DNA of 64,000 nt, from NCBI RefSeq assembly GCF_900112025.1, contig NZ_FOKL01000006.1:62001-126000 (forward strand), read 5' to 3'. The position numbers were made by a program, and so were the translations under genes. Shown here in pieces: positions 9,132 to 18,244 of the stretch (positions are counted from its first letter, which is position 1; each line of letters opens with the position of its first letter). The DNA is from Janthinobacterium sp. 344. GTDB taxonomy: Bacteria; Pseudomonadota; Gammaproteobacteria; Burkholderiales; Burkholderiaceae_D. The notes below the pieces were generated by a model. It ran no database searches. It had not been told where the DNA came from and saw only the letters and a program-made list of their open reading frames with translations.

Positions 9132-10184
9132 ATGCAAGTTTCTCCTGAAGTCCCCCCCGAATCCGTCCCTGCCGCCAAGGCTGTTCCCCGCCCGATTAGC
9201 GTGCTGGGCGCCGGCGCCTGGGGCACGGCCGTGGCCATGGCCCTGGCCGGCCGCCACGACGTGCTGCTGTGGGGCCGCAACGGCGACGCCATGGCCGCCA
9301 TGGCCGCCAGCGGCGAAAACAGCTATTTGCCGGGTTTCCCGTTGCCGCCGCAATTGCGCATCGGCGCCGATTTCGACGCCGCCGTGGCGCACGCCAGCGG
9401 TGAACACGGTCTGCTGATCGCCGCCTGCCCCGTGGCCGGCTTGCGGCCCATGCTGCAGCAATTGAAAGACAAGGCCATCGGCAATCTGGTATGGCTGTGC
9501 AAGGGCTTTGAAGGCGGCACGGGCCTGCTGCCGCACCAGATCGTGCAGGAAGTGCTGGGCGACAATATCCCCGGCGGCGCCCTGTCCGGTCCCTCGTTTG
9601 CGCAGGAAGTGGCGCGCGGCTTGCCCTGCGCGCTGACCATCGCCTCGCATGACGCGGCCTTGCGCGCCAAGGTCGTCTCAGCCTTGCATGGCGGCACGAT
9701 CCGCGTGTATGCCAGCGACGACCTGGTGGGCGTGGAAGTGGGCGGCGCCGTGAAGAATGTGCTGGCGATCGCCACCGGCGTGGCCGATGGCCTGGGCCTG
9801 GGCTTGAATGCGCGCGCCGCGCTGATCACGCGCGGCCTGGCGGAAATCACGCGCCTGGGCACGGCCCTGGGTGGCCAGACAGAAACGTTCATGGGCTTGA
9901 CGGGCATGGGCGACCTGATTCTCACCTGCACGGGCGACCTGTCACGCAACCGCCGGGTCGGCCTGGGCCTGGCGCAAGGCAAGGCGCTGGCCGCCATCGT
10001 GGCCGAACTCGGTCACGTGGCCGAAGGCGTGCCTTGCGCCAAGGCCGTGCGCGAACTGGCGCGCCGCATGGGTGTCGACATGCCGATCACCAATGCGGTG
10101 GCTGGCGTGCTGTTCGATGGCGATTTGCCGCACGTGATGGTGCAGCAGCTGCTGTCGCGCGATCCGCGCGCCGAGGCGGCCTGA
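9132..10184 (+). CDS. gpsA: NAD(P)-dependent glycerol-3-phosphate dehydrogenase
   Basis: 350 aa. The enzyme reduces dihydroxyacetone phosphate to sn-glycerol 3-phosphate for phospholipid synthesis. It has the Rossmann motif [40 protein letters not shown], the catalytic Lys segment [14 protein letters not shown] and the C-terminal [20 protein letters not shown]. About 20 residues precede the Rossmann strand, slightly longer than usual, so an internal start is possible. The placement after secB is conserved in proteobacteria. Confidence 0.96.
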   Translation: MQVSPEVPPESVPAAKAVPRPISVLGAGAWGTAVAMALAGRHDVLLWGRNGDAMAAMAASGENSYLPGFPLPPQLRIGADFDAAVAHASGEHGLLIAACPVAGLRPMLQQLKDKAIGNLVWLCKGFEGGTGLLPHQIVQEVLGDNIPGGALSGPSFAQEVARGLPCALTIASHDAALRAKVVSALHGGTIRVYASDDLVGVEVGGAVKNVLAIATGVADGLGLGLNARAALITRGLAEITRLGTALGGQTETFMGLTGMGDLILTCTGDLSRNRRVGLGLAQGKALAAIVAELGHVAEGVPCAKAVRELARRMGVDMPITNAVAGVLFDGDLPHVMVQQLLSRDPRAEAA

Positions 10185-10219
10185 GGCGGCCTGAGCCGGC
10201 CAGCCCCCGCCAGCGTAGG

Positions 10220-10561
10220 CTAGCGGCCCGCCTTGTGCATGAGTATGGTGAGCAGCAATAAACTGTCTTCGCGCGCTTCCAGGGCGTGCGCCTGGCCGCC
10301 GAGCAGGTACAGCATCTGCCCCGGCCCCAGCAGTTGCACGCCGCCATGCGCCTGCACCGCCACCTGGCCCTGCAAACACAATAACGTGATCTCGCCGAGC
10401 ACGTGATGCTCGGGCATGGTCTTGCCCTTGGGCATGCACATGCGGATCAATTCCAGTTCATCCGTCCTGGCCAGGGCGATGGCGGAAAACTGCGACAAAT
10501 CCGCCGCTGCCGCGCCCTGCACGTCGATCACCTGTCCTGAACTTGCGTGCTCCAGTGCCAT
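10220..10561 (-). CDS. Small cupin-fold protein
   Basis: 113 aa. The sequence follows cupin strand logic: MCMPKGKTMPEHHVLGEITLLCLQGQVAVQAHGGVQLLGPGQMLYLLGGQAHALEAREDSLLLLTIL. The first histidine pair is present (EHHV) with a Glu (GEI), and a later His (QAHAL) could complete a metal site. Function and substrate are unknown. AAGGAG six bases before the ATG at 10561 fixes the start. It runs convergent to gpsA and follows the DUF2461 gene closely. Confidence 0.75.
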   Translation of the reverse strand: MALEHASSGQVIDVQGAAAADLSQFSAIALARTDELELIRMCMPKGKTMPEHHVLGEITLLCLQGQVAVQAHGGVQLLGPGQMLYLLGGQAHALEAREDSLLLLTILMHKAGR

Positions 10562-10579
10562 CGTGTGCTCCTTCAGCAA

Positions 10580-11272
10580 TTACTCGGGGACTTCCTCCGG
10601 CTCTTTCGCGCCGCGCATCCACTCGACCAGCGGCCACGCATCCTTCAAGCCTTCCGCCAGGGTCGGCAGCAGTGTTTCCGGTGCGTTCAGGGGCAGCGGT
10701 ATCTCGGTCCAGACAAAAAAGCTTTTCAGCTTGATGAATTCGATATGTTCGGCGTCCGCGTCAAAGCCCTTCGGCGGGCGCTGCAGCTTGCCCTCGTTCT
10801 GGATCGTGCCGAAACGCGCCTTTAAACGCTTATTTTTCAGCACTTTGGAAAACCCTGGCGCATCGTTGAGCATATGCTCGCGCAGCGCCTTCAGGCGGCC
10901 CGGCGGCGGCATGTATTCGCCGGCGCCGAACAGCAGATTGCCCTGGCCATCGATCTGCAGATAGTAGGTGGGACCGCCCGCCTTGCTGGGACGGCGCATG
11001 TCGTTCGGCGCGATGGCGGCCGAAAAGCGCGTTTTATAGGGGCTCTTGTCGTGCGCGAAACGCACGTCGCGGTTGATGCGGAACAGGGCCTTCTTCGGAT
11101 TGCAGTATTTGACGGCCGGATCGAATTTGCCCAGCTCGCCTATCAGCGACGTCACCAGCGCCAGGAATTCCTCGCGCAGGATGTCGTAGCGGGGCTTGTT
11201 CATCACAAACCAGGGACGGTTATTGTTGTCGCTCAGTTCACGTAAAAATTGGGTCAAATCACGCACATGCAT
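10580..11272 (-). CDS. DUF2461 family protein
   Basis: 230 aa. It matches the uncharacterised DUF2461/TIGR02453 family: LTQFLRELSDNNNRPWFVMNKPRYDILREEFLALV at the start, FRINRDVRFAHDKSPYKTRFSAAIAP in the middle and PTYYLQIDGQGNLLFGAGEYMPPPGRLKALREHM. The family is widespread in bacteria with no established activity. It lies 21 bases after the DegS-like gene and 18 before the cupin gene, suggesting one transcript. Confidence 0.88.
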   Translation of the reverse strand: MHVRDLTQFLRELSDNNNRPWFVMNKPRYDILREEFLALVTSLIGELGKFDPAVKYCNPKKALFRINRDVRFAHDKSPYKTRFSAAIAPNDMRRPSKAGGPTYYLQIDGQGNLLFGAGEYMPPPGRLKALREHMLNDAPGFSKVLKNKRLKARFGTIQNEGKLQRPPKGFDADAEHIEFIKLKSFFVWTEIPLPLNAPETLLPTLAEGLKDAWPLVEWMRGAKEPEEVPE

Positions 11273-11293
11273 GTGTCAGCTTCCGATCAGCAA

Positions 11294-12454
11294 CTATTTG
11301 GAAAGCTCTTTCGGGATGGGGCGCTTGCCCACCACCACGTCGAGCGCCGCTTCGCGATTCTTGCGCAGCACCGTCATTTTAGCTTTTCCGCCGGGCGGCA
11401 GTTGGGCGATCAGGTTGAGCATTTCCGTCGTGTCGCCGACGGGCTTGCCGTCGACGGCCAGCAGGATGTCGCCAGGCACGATGCCCGCCTTGTCGGCCGG
11501 GCCGTTGCGCACCACGCCGGCGATGATGGCGCCGCTCGAACGCTGCAAGCCGAAGCTTTGCGCCAGCTCGGGCGTGATGTCCTGCGTTTCCACGCCGATC
11601 CAGCCGCGCACCACGTGGCCGTCCTTGATGATGGCTTCCATCACCGTCTTGGCCGTCGAGACGGGAATGGCGAAGCCGATGCCGACGGAGCCGCCGCTTT
11701 GCGAATAAATGGCCGTGTTGATGCCGATCAGGTTGCCGCGCGTGTCGACCAGGGCGCCGCCCGAATTGCCGAAATTGATGGCCGCATCCGTCTGGATGAA
11801 ATTCTCGAAACTGTTGATGTGCAGATTGTTGCGTCCCAGCGCGGAAATGATGCCCATGGTCACGGTCTGGCCCACGCCGAACGGATTGCCGATGGCCAGC
11901 ACCACGTCGCCCACGCGCGCCAGTTCCGACTGGCCCAGCACGATGACGGGCAGCTTGTCCAGGTCGATCTTGATGACGGCCAAGTCCGTTTCCGGATCCA
12001 GGCCGACGATCTTGGCGGGCGCCTTGCGGCCGTCCGTCAGCACCACTTCGATTTCGTCGGCGCCTTCGACGACGTGGTTGTTGGTCAGCACATAGCCTTC
12101 ATGGCTGACGATGACGCCGGAGCCGAGGCTGTTGCGCAGGTCGTCGTCGTCATCGGCGCCGGGATCGCGGTCGCCAAAGAAACGCTTGAAGAAGGGGTCG
12201 CGCGCCAGCGGATGGGCGCCGCGCTTGGGTACCTGCAGGGTGAGGATGTTGACCACGGCGGGCATGGCGCGCGCCGCCGCGTCGCGGTAGGAACCGGGCG
12301 CCAGGCTGCTGGACGCCGTTTCCACCACGGGGACCGGCTTCGCCGGCGAGCCCAGCTGCTGTACCCGGCTGGCCGGGCGCAGCGCGCCATATACGAAGTA
12401 CAGCGCCAACGCGATGGTTACGGTTTGCGCAAACAACAACCAAAATCGTCGCAT
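11294..12454 (-). CDS. degS: DegS/AlgW-like periplasmic serine protease (S1C, one PDZ)
   Basis: 386 aa. An N-terminal membrane anchor (about 5-25) is followed by a trypsin-like domain with catalytic His127 (TNNHVV), Asp157 (DPETDLAVIKID) and Ser231 (GNSGGALV), then one PDZ domain (about 285-375). One PDZ plus an anchor fits DegS/AlgW, which start the sigma-E envelope-stress cascade by cutting RseA, rather than two-PDZ DegP. An Asp/Glu-rich insertion (GADDDDDLRN) precedes the protease core. It lies 42 bases downstream of mscL. Confidence 0.9.
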   Translation of the reverse strand: MRRFWLLFAQTVTIALALYFVYGALRPASRVQQLGSPAKPVPVVETASSSLAPGSYRDAAARAMPAVVNILTLQVPKRGAHPLARDPFFKRFFGDRDPGADDDDDLRNSLGSGVIVSHEGYVLTNNHVVEGADEIEVVLTDGRKAPAKIVGLDPETDLAVIKIDLDKLPVIVLGQSELARVGDVVLAIGNPFGVGQTVTMGIISALGRNNLHINSFENFIQTDAAINFGNSGGALVDTRGNLIGINTAIYSQSGGSVGIGFAIPVSTAKTVMEAIIKDGHVVRGWIGVETQDITPELAQSFGLQRSSGAIIAGVVRNGPADKAGIVPGDILLAVDGKPVGDTTEMLNLIAQLPPGGKAKMTVLRKNREAALDVVVGKRPIPKELSK

Positions 12455-12496
12455 AAGGCTCTCTGTCCAGGTCAGCCGGCCCGGTGCCGGTCGAGC

Positions 12497-12946
12497 TTAT
12501 TTTGCCAGATCGTTGCTTTTCTGTCCGTTCTTCTGCAGAGAGTCGCGGATTTCACGCAGCAGCACGATGTCTTCCGGCGTCGCCGGGGCGGGGGCGGGCG
12601 CCGCTGGCTCGCTGCGGCGGGCCTTGTTCATCAGGCGCACCATCTGGAAAATGATGAAGGCGAGAATGATGAAGTTCAGCAAAATGGTAAGGAAATTACC
12701 GTAGGCCAGCACGGCGCCCGCCTTTTTCGCCTCCACCAGGGTCATGGTCGTGGCCTGGCCATTCAGGGGCAGGTAGTAGTTGGCGAAATCGAGGCCGCCA
12801 AAAATGCGCCCGATGGGCGGCATGATCACGTCTTGCACCAAGGAATCGACAATCTTGCCGAAGGCGCCACCGATAATGACACCGACCGCCAGATCGACGA
12901 CGTTGCCCTTCATTGCAAATTCTTTAAATTCTTTCATCATTGCCAT
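12497..12946 (-). CDS. mscL: Large-conductance mechanosensitive channel
   Basis: 149 aa. MscL is a homopentameric inner-membrane channel that opens under extreme tension during hypo-osmotic shock. The N-terminal amphipathic helix and pore helix ([40 protein letters not shown]), the periplasmic loop and TM2 ([22 protein letters not shown]) are all recognisable. The C-terminus has an Ala/Pro linker and a final amphipathic helix. Confidence 0.96.
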   Translation of the reverse strand: MAMMKEFKEFAMKGNVVDLAVGVIIGGAFGKIVDSLVQDVIMPPIGRIFGGLDFANYYLPLNGQATTMTLVEAKKAGAVLAYGNFLTILLNFIILAFIIFQMVRLMNKARRSEPAAPAPAPATPEDIVLLREIRDSLQKNGQKSNDLAK

Positions 12947-13360
12947 GAATTATTCTCCTTCGGATGTCTATAAAAACATGCCGATCATACTATTGATTCC
13001 CATCGTCACCAACTTGCGGTTGCGTGCGAGGCCCATTCTGAGACAGCCGCGCGCATCTAGTTCGAAAGAACTAGCCACCTCCTGCAAAAGTATATAAATT
13101 ATGGTACAAGCAACGTTTTTGTTTTATTCGTTGTTTGCTTCACTTATAATTTGCGGTTGCCAGAAGCGACTTTTTTGCTTCCGGATAATCAACAAGAAAC
13201 TGGCACGGGCTGCGCCATTGGCCGAAGTTCCGCAGGGATGTTGCCACTTTACCGTACAAAGATGCGGGTTGCGGCACACAGTGGGATAGAGCTTCGGCGA
13301 CGGGTTTTTCGCGGCTGCCACTCATAATAAAGATTCGCATTTTGACTGATTGGGGTTTGC
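12947..13360. other. 414-base intergenic region between mscL and petA
   Basis: No supported gene. It is more AT-rich than its surroundings and must hold the promoters of mscL (leftward) and petABC (rightward). A perfect inverted repeat lies at 13058-13075 (CTAGTTC, GAAA loop, GAACTAG). A perfect TATAAT at 13145-13150 is a possible petA -10 box, but its -35 match is weak. Confidence 0.5.
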
Positions 13361-13969
13361 ATGAGTAACGAAAAGCAGGTCGATTCAGGCCGTCGCGGCT
13401 TGCTCGTCGCCACGTGCGCGGCGGGCAGTGTAGTTGGATTGGCAACCGCGGGAGCCTTGGTAAGCACCTTCCAGCCGTCGGAGCGCGCGAAAGCGGCTGG
13501 CGCGCCGGTCGAAGTAGACATCACCACCTTGCAACCCGGCGAAATGCGCACCGTCGAATGGCGCGGCAAGCCGGTCTGGATCATCAAGCGCACGCCCGAC
13601 ATGGTCGCCTCGCTGAAGAAAACCGACGACAAAGTCGCCGACGCCGATTCGAAACGCAACCCCGCCGAATTTACCCCCGAATACTGCATGAATGAATGGC
13701 GCTCCATCAAGCCTGAAATTCTCGTCGCCGTCGGCATCTGCACCCACCTGGGCTGCTCCCCTTCCTCGAAATTTACCCCCGGCCCGCAACCGTCCCTGCC
13801 CGATGACTGGGAAGGCGGCTTCCTGTGCCCTTGCCACGGCTCCACCTTCGACATGGCGGGCCGCGTGTTCAAGAACAAGCCTGCGCCGGACAACCTGCAA
13901 GTGCCGCGCCATATGTACCTGAGCGACACCAAACTGCTGATAGGTAAAGACGAGAAAGGCGAGGCTTGA
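13361..13969 (+). CDS. petA: Cytochrome bc1 Rieske iron-sulfur subunit
   Basis: 202 aa. This subunit passes electrons from ubiquinol to cytochrome c1. A twin-arginine signal/anchor ([15 protein letters not shown]) starts the protein. The 2Fe-2S ligands are Cys127 and His129 (CTHLGC) and Cys156 and His159 (CPCHG), with Cys132 and Cys158 forming the disulfide. The order petA-petB-petC is standard. The stop TGA falls 2 bases before the petB ATG. Confidence 0.97.
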   Translation: MSNEKQVDSGRRGLLVATCAAGSVVGLATAGALVSTFQPSERAKAAGAPVEVDITTLQPGEMRTVEWRGKPVWIIKRTPDMVASLKKTDDKVADADSKRNPAEFTPEYCMNEWRSIKPEILVAVGICTHLGCSPSSKFTPGPQPSLPDDWEGGFLCPCHGSTFDMAGRVFKNKPAPDNLQVPRHMYLSDTKLLIGKDEKGEA

Positions 13970-13971
13970 TC

Positions 13972-15384
13972 ATGGCTGCTTTCAAAGAAACGAAATTTCC
14001 CGCCGATGCGCCTGTCGCCGAAAAAGCCCTGGGCTGGGTGGATGACCGCTTTCCCCTGACCAAGCTGTGGAATGACCAGTGGGGCAAGTACTACGCACCG
14101 AAAAACTTCAATTTCTGGTACATCTTCGGCTCGCTGGCCATGCTGGTGCTGGTCTTGCAGATCGTCACCGGCATCTTCCTGACCATGCACTACAAACCGG
14201 ATGCGGCCCTGGCCTTCAATTCCGTCGAGTACATCATGCGCGAAGTGCCGTGGGGCTGGCTGGTGCGCTACATGCACTCGACGGGCGCCTCGGCCTTCTT
14301 CATCATCGTCTACCTGCACATGACGCGCGGCCTGCTGTACGGCTCGTACCGCAAGCCACGTGAACTGATCTGGCTGTTCGGTTTCGCCATCTTCCTGTGC
14401 CTGATGGCCGAAGCGTTCTTCGGCTACCTGCTGCCATGGGGCCAGATGTCGTACTGGGGCGCGCAAGTGATCGTCAACCTGTTTGGCGCCATCCCCTTCA
14501 TCGGCCCTGACCTGTCGCTGTGGATCCGCGGCGACTACGTTGTCTCCGACGCGACCCTGAACCGCTTCTTCGCCTTCCACGTGATCGCCATCCCGCTGGT
14601 CTTGCTGGGCCTGGTTGCAGCGCACTTGATCGCCCTGCATGAAGTCGGTTCGAGCAATCCGGACGGCATCGAAGTGAAGGAAAACCTGGGCGCCGATGGC
14701 CACCCCGTCGATTCGATCCCATCGCATCCGTACTACACCGTGCACGACCTGTTCGGCGTGTCGATCTTCCTCGTCATTTTCAGCGCCGTCGTCTTCTTTG
14801 CGCCGGAAATGGGCGGTTACTTCCTGGAATACAACAATTTCCTGCCAGGCGACTCGCTGAAGACCCCGCTGCACATCGCGCCAACCTGGTACTTCACGCC
14901 GTTCTACTCGGTGCTGCGTGCCACCACGGCCGACTTCATGTACGTGCTGATGGCTGCCGTGGCCGCCTACGTGGTGTTCATCTGGCTCAAGTCGCGCCTG
15001 TCGACGACGGTCAAGTCCATCATCGCCGTCATCGCCCTGGTCGCCATCGTCGGCATGCTGCCGCAGGTGCTGGACGCGAAATTCTGGGGCGTGGTGTTCT
15101 TTGGCGGTTCCGTGGTGATCCTGGCCTTCCTGCCATGGCTCGACCATTCGCCCGTGAAATCGATCCGCTACCGTCCGACCTGGCATAAATACATCTATGC
15201 CATCTTCGGCCTGTCGTTCCTGGTGCTGGGCTATCTCGGCACCCAGGCGCCAACGGATACGAAAACCATAGTGTCGCAAGTGTGCACCCTGATTTACTTC
15301 AGTTTCTTCCTGCTGATGCCATGGTGGAGTGCCATGGGCAAGTTCAAGACCGTGCCGTCGCGTGTGACGTTTCACCCGCACTAA
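13972..15384 (+). CDS. petB: Cytochrome b of the bc1 complex
   Basis: 470 aa. This multi-pass membrane subunit carries hemes bL and bH and the Qo and Qi quinone sites. Paired heme histidines lie in [21 protein letters not shown] and [24 protein letters not shown]. The Qo-site loop reads PTWY in place of the classical PEWY; variants of this tetrapeptide occur in proteobacteria. GAGG at 13961-13964 is well spaced for the ATG at 13972, so the in-frame TTG six bases upstream was not used. Confidence 0.97.
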   Translation: MAAFKETKFPADAPVAEKALGWVDDRFPLTKLWNDQWGKYYAPKNFNFWYIFGSLAMLVLVLQIVTGIFLTMHYKPDAALAFNSVEYIMREVPWGWLVRYMHSTGASAFFIIVYLHMTRGLLYGSYRKPRELIWLFGFAIFLCLMAEAFFGYLLPWGQMSYWGAQVIVNLFGAIPFIGPDLSLWIRGDYVVSDATLNRFFAFHVIAIPLVLLGLVAAHLIALHEVGSSNPDGIEVKENLGADGHPVDSIPSHPYYTVHDLFGVSIFLVIFSAVVFFAPEMGGYFLEYNNFLPGDSLKTPLHIAPTWYFTPFYSVLRATTADFMYVLMAAVAAYVVFIWLKSRLSTTVKSIIAVIALVAIVGMLPQVLDAKFWGVVFFGGSVVILAFLPWLDHSPVKSIRYRPTWHKYIYAIFGLSFLVLGYLGTQAPTDTKTIVSQVCTLIYFSFFLLMPWWSAMGKFKTVPSRVTFHPH

Positions 15385-15420
15385 GCCGATCCCACGCCAC
15401 GCTCAAAGGACATACATCAT

Positions 15421-16185
15421 ATGAAGATTGCAAAAAAACTGCTCGCCATCCTGGCCCTCGTGCCCGCCATGGCTCTCGCCAGCGAAGGCGGCTTTCCGCT
15501 GGATAAGGCGCCCGACCGCCAGACCAACATGGCCGCGCTGCAGCATGGCGCCAAATTGTTCGTCAACTATTGCCTGAATTGCCACTCCGCCGTATCGATG
15601 CGCTACAACCGCCTGCGCGACCTGGGTTTGACGGAAGACCAGATCAAGCAGAATTTGTTGTTCACCAGTGATAAAGTGGGCGACCTGATGACGACCAGCC
15701 TGGCGCCGCAGGATGCCAAGGCCTTCTTTGGCGTCGTACCGCCGGATTTGTCGGTAATTTCGCGCGCGAAATCATCTTCCGCTGGCACAGGCGGCGACTA
15801 CCTGTATACTTACCTGCGTACGTTCTATAAAGACGACACGCGTCCGACCGGCTGGAACAACATGGTCGTGCCGAATGTTGCCATGCCGCATGTGTTATGG
15901 GAATTGCAAGGCATCCAGACTGCCAAGTTCGTGGAAGAGACTGACCCGCACGATGCGGGCAAGAAAATCCACAAATTTGTCGGCTTCGAGCAAGTCAAGC
16001 CAGGCACGTTGAACAAGATCGAGTATGACACTGCGGTAGCCGACCTGGTCGGCTACATGGAGTGGATGGCCGAACCGGCACAGCAGACACGCAAGCGCCT
16101 GGGCGTGTGGGTACTGCTGTTCCTGTCGGTATTTGCTCTGCTGGCATGGCGCTTGAATGCGTCGTTCTGGAAGGAAGTCAAATAA
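15421..16185 (+). CDS. petC: Cytochrome c1 of the bc1 complex
   Basis: 254 aa. A signal peptide (LLAILALVPAMALASEGG) is followed by the heme-binding NYCLNCHSAVSMRYNRL (CxxCH) and a candidate axial Met in NVAMPHVLWELQG. A C-terminal anchor (LGVWVLLFLSVFALLAWRLN) holds the heme domain on the periplasmic face. It follows petB by 36 bases and completes the three-subunit complex. Confidence 0.96.
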   Translation: MKIAKKLLAILALVPAMALASEGGFPLDKAPDRQTNMAALQHGAKLFVNYCLNCHSAVSMRYNRLRDLGLTEDQIKQNLLFTSDKVGDLMTTSLAPQDAKAFFGVVPPDLSVISRAKSSSAGTGGDYLYTYLRTFYKDDTRPTGWNNMVVPNVAMPHVLWELQGIQTAKFVEETDPHDAGKKIHKFVGFEQVKPGTLNKIEYDTAVADLVGYMEWMAEPAQQTRKRLGVWVLLFLSVFALLAWRLNASFWKEVK

Positions 16186-16253
16186 GTGAGGCGCCGGCCA
16201 TAGGCCGGTTTATGCCTGTTTCTGCGTTGTCCGCATGAGTGGACAAGCGACCT

Positions 16254-16288
16254 GGGGTGAGCCGTTCGCGGCTTCACCCCCTTTGTTT
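16254..16288 (+). terminator. Terminator-like hairpin with UUCG loop between petC and sspA
   Basis: GGGGTGAGCCG, loop TTCG, then CGGCTTCACCCC pairs with one bulged T and is followed by CTTTGTTT. A shorter hairpin (CCGGCC ata GGCCGG, 16194-16208) lies upstream. The structure ends 18 bases before sspA, so it may end petABC transcripts or act as a processing site. Confidence 0.55.
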
Positions 16289-16305
16289 CTAAGGAACTAT
16301 AAAAA

Positions 16306-16917
16306 ATGATGGTTCTCTATTCGGGTACAACCTGCCCATTTTCGCAACGCTGCCGCCTGGTCCTGTTTGAAAAAGGCATGGACTTCGAAGTGCGCGACGT
16401 CGACCTGTTCAACAAACCGGAAGACATTTCGACCATGAACCCGTACGGCCAGGTGCCTATCCTGGTCGAGCGCGAACTGATCCTGTATGAATCGAACATC
16501 ATCAACGAGTACATCGATGAGCGCTTCCCGCATCCGCAACTGATGCCGGCCGATCCGCTGATGCGTGCCCGCGCGCGCCTGATGCTGTTCAATTTCGAAA
16601 AAGAACTGTTCGTGCACGTGCACGTGCTGGAAAGCGAACGCGCCAAGAGCAACGACAAGGCCCACGACAAGGCCCGCGCGGAAATCCGCGACCGCCTGAC
16701 GACCCTGGCGCCGCTGTTCCTGAAAAACAAGTACATGCTGGGCGACGAATTCTCGATGCTCGACGTGGCTGTCGCGCCGCTGCTGTGGCGCCTGGACCAC
16801 TACGGCATCGAACTGTCGAAGACGGCTGCACCACTGATGAAATACGCCGAACGCATCTTCTCGCGTCCTGCGTATATCGAAGCACTCACTCCTTCGGAAA
16901 AAGTGATGCGCCGCTAA
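16306..16917 (+). CDS. sspA: Stringent starvation protein A (GST fold)
   Basis: 203 aa. SspA binds RNA polymerase holoenzyme and alters transcription in starvation and acid stress. It has a thioredoxin-like N-domain (MVLYSGTTCPFSQRCRLVLFEKGMDFEVRDVDLFNKPEDISTMNPYGQVPILVE) and an all-helical GST C-domain. It lacks the catalytic residues of true GSTs, as expected for SspA. The context petABC-sspA-sspB is conserved in beta- and gammaproteobacteria. Confidence 0.95.
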   Translation: MMVLYSGTTCPFSQRCRLVLFEKGMDFEVRDVDLFNKPEDISTMNPYGQVPILVERELILYESNIINEYIDERFPHPQLMPADPLMRARARLMLFNFEKELFVHVHVLESERAKSNDKAHDKARAEIRDRLTTLAPLFLKNKYMLGDEFSMLDVAVAPLLWRLDHYGIELSKTAAPLMKYAERIFSRPAYIEALTPSEKVMRR

Positions 16918-16960
16918 AAGATATCCCCATAAAGCTCCTGCGCAGCTCGCTCTCGACTTG

Positions 16961-16990
16961 GCGTGACTCGCCGTACTCAGGTACGGCTGC
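16961..16990. repeat. Short hairpin element between sspA and sspB
   Basis: GCCGTAC (16970-16976), loop TCAG, GTACGGC (16981-16987) forms a perfect 7-bp stem inside a partly mirrored stretch (GCGTGACTCG before, TGCGTTACTC after). It looks like an intergenic repeat unit rather than a terminator because no T-run follows. Copy number in the genome is unknown. Confidence 0.4.
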
Positions 16991-17144
16991 GTTACTCAAG
17001 CCGCTATCGGGCTTGCGCGCGACGCTTTCCGGGGCATCTTGGGGCATGTGTTAAAGTTGCTTTTTGTGCTGTCCCAGTCTTTTGAATTACCGGTGCGCCC
17101 GCCTCATGCTTGACGGGGGGCGTACCCGCCTCACAGTGCCTATC

Positions 17145-17657
17145 ATGTCTGAAATCTCAACCAAACCTTATATGCTGCGCGCCATCTACGAGTGGTGCAC
17201 CGACAGCGGCTACACGCCTTATCTCGCGGTCAAAGTCGATTCGCGCACCACGGTACCGATGGAATACGTGAAAAAGGGCGAAATCGTGCTCAACATCAGC
17301 TTCGGCGCCACCAGCGGCCTGAAGATGGACAACGACGCCATCCGCTTCCACGCCCGCTTTGGCGGCGTCTCGCGCGAAATCTATGTGCCCGTCGACAACG
17401 TGATGGCCATCTACGCCAACGAAAACGGCCAGGGCATGGCCTTCGAGCCCGTGCTGGGCAACGATGATCCGGACGCGCAACCGACGGACAGCCCGGCCTC
17501 CGCCGACGTGCCGCCGCCAGTACCCGCCCCGTCCGCCAGCGCCCCGACCCTGTCGTCCGTGCCGACCGGTTCCCAAGAACAACGCGACAACGCCACGCCC
17601 GGCGACGACGAGCCACCAAAAAAAGGCGGCCGCCCGACCCTGACACGCATTAAATAG
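17145..17657 (+). CDS. sspB: ClpXP protease specificity-enhancing factor SspB
   Basis: 170 aa. SspB tethers ssrA-tagged proteins to ClpX. The folded domain (KPYMLRAIYEWCTDSGYTPYLAVKVDS through FEPVL, about residues 5-105) is followed by an acidic, Pro/Ala-rich linker and a C-terminal KGGRPTLTRIK that matches the ClpX-docking tail. The start at 17145 (MSEIS) matches the family; upstream in-frame sequence does not. Confidence 0.95.
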   Translation: MSEISTKPYMLRAIYEWCTDSGYTPYLAVKVDSRTTVPMEYVKKGEIVLNISFGATSGLKMDNDAIRFHARFGGVSREIYVPVDNVMAIYANENGQGMAFEPVLGNDDPDAQPTDSPASADVPPPVPAPSASAPTLSSVPTGSQEQRDNATPGDDEPPKKGGRPTLTRIK

Positions 17658-17683
17658 CGTATAATTCGCAACGCGCAGTTTTT

Positions 17684-17759
<76 letters not shown>

Positions 17760-17767
17760 AGAATATC

Positions 17768-17800
17768 AAGGGCTTACAGAAATGTAAGCCCTTTTCTTTT
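17768..17800 (+). terminator. Intrinsic terminator after tRNA-Thr
   Basis: A perfect 11-bp stem, AAGGGCTTACA (17768-17778) and TGTAAGCCCTT (17783-17793), with a GAAA tetraloop, is followed by TTCTTTT. It is a strong Rho-independent terminator for the tRNA transcript. Confidence 0.9.
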
Positions 17801-18060
17801 AGGCCAGTAGCAAGCAAGTGACAACGCCAACTTATCGTTGCGCCTCTCTTGATTACAAGCAATCTCACCTCACGTACTACTTTCCAGCGTGGCTTCTTGT
17901 CGACGTTCCCGGCGAAGATAGGCATAAATCAGTGTGGTTTCCAGGCTGGTGCGCGGTGGAACCCTGTTTGCCGCATGACGACATGCAGAAGCACGTTGGC
18001 CGACCTCCCCGTCTAGCGGCAAAGCCATCCAGCCGATACGCTGGCGCTTATCGATTTCGT
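17801..18060. other. Non-coding stretch after the tRNA, possible recombinase remnant
   Basis: Together with the promoter region to 18244 this gap has no intact gene. On the minus strand around 17870-18067 one frame ends with TSLETTLIYAYLRRERRQEA, which resembles the C-terminal end of tyrosine recombinases (the segment with the catalytic Tyr). No upstream catalytic Arg or His motifs can be found in any frame, so at most it is a decayed fragment. Confidence 0.3.
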
Positions 18061-18098
18061 TTGACAATCATCAAAATTACTGTACATTTATACAGTTA
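18061..18098 (+). promoter_or_regulatory. SOS-type promoter: TTGACA box with LexA-like operator
   Basis: TTGACA (18061-18066) is followed after 16 bases by TACATT. Overlapping this -10 is a canonical SOS-box pattern CTGT-N8-ACAG (18080-18095) within TACTGTACATTTATACAG. It lies about 150 bases before the Panacea-domain gene. It may drive that operon under LexA control, or be left from a lost SOS gene. Confidence 0.6.
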
Positions 18099-18160
18099 AA
18101 CTGATTTCATCCACTTTCCGCACATGTTGCATGGGCCAGAGCGTTATGCACGGCAATATG

Positions 18161-18189
18161 TTGACAGCGATGTACTTTGTGCGTAGATT
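18161..18189 (+). promoter_or_regulatory. Proximal sigma-70-like promoter of the Panacea operon
   Basis: TTGACA (18161-18166), a 17-base spacer and TAGATT (18184-18189) give a good sigma-70 match 56 bases before the ATG at 18245. With the SOS-type promoter upstream, the operon may have two start sites. Confidence 0.5.
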
Positions 18190-18244
18190 GATCTCGAATA
18201 GCTATCCAAATTGCTCAAAATTGATGCGATGGAGGCTCAAAATT

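Noticed and set aside
11294-12454. Calling the S1C protease DegP
   Set aside because: Only one PDZ domain and an N-terminal membrane anchor, which fits DegS/AlgW.
13249-15381. A 710-codon open frame on the minus strand opposite petA and petB
   Set aside because: It lies wholly antisense to clearly identified bc1 genes, is rich in His/Gln/Arg as expected for a GC-rich shadow frame, and has no domain.
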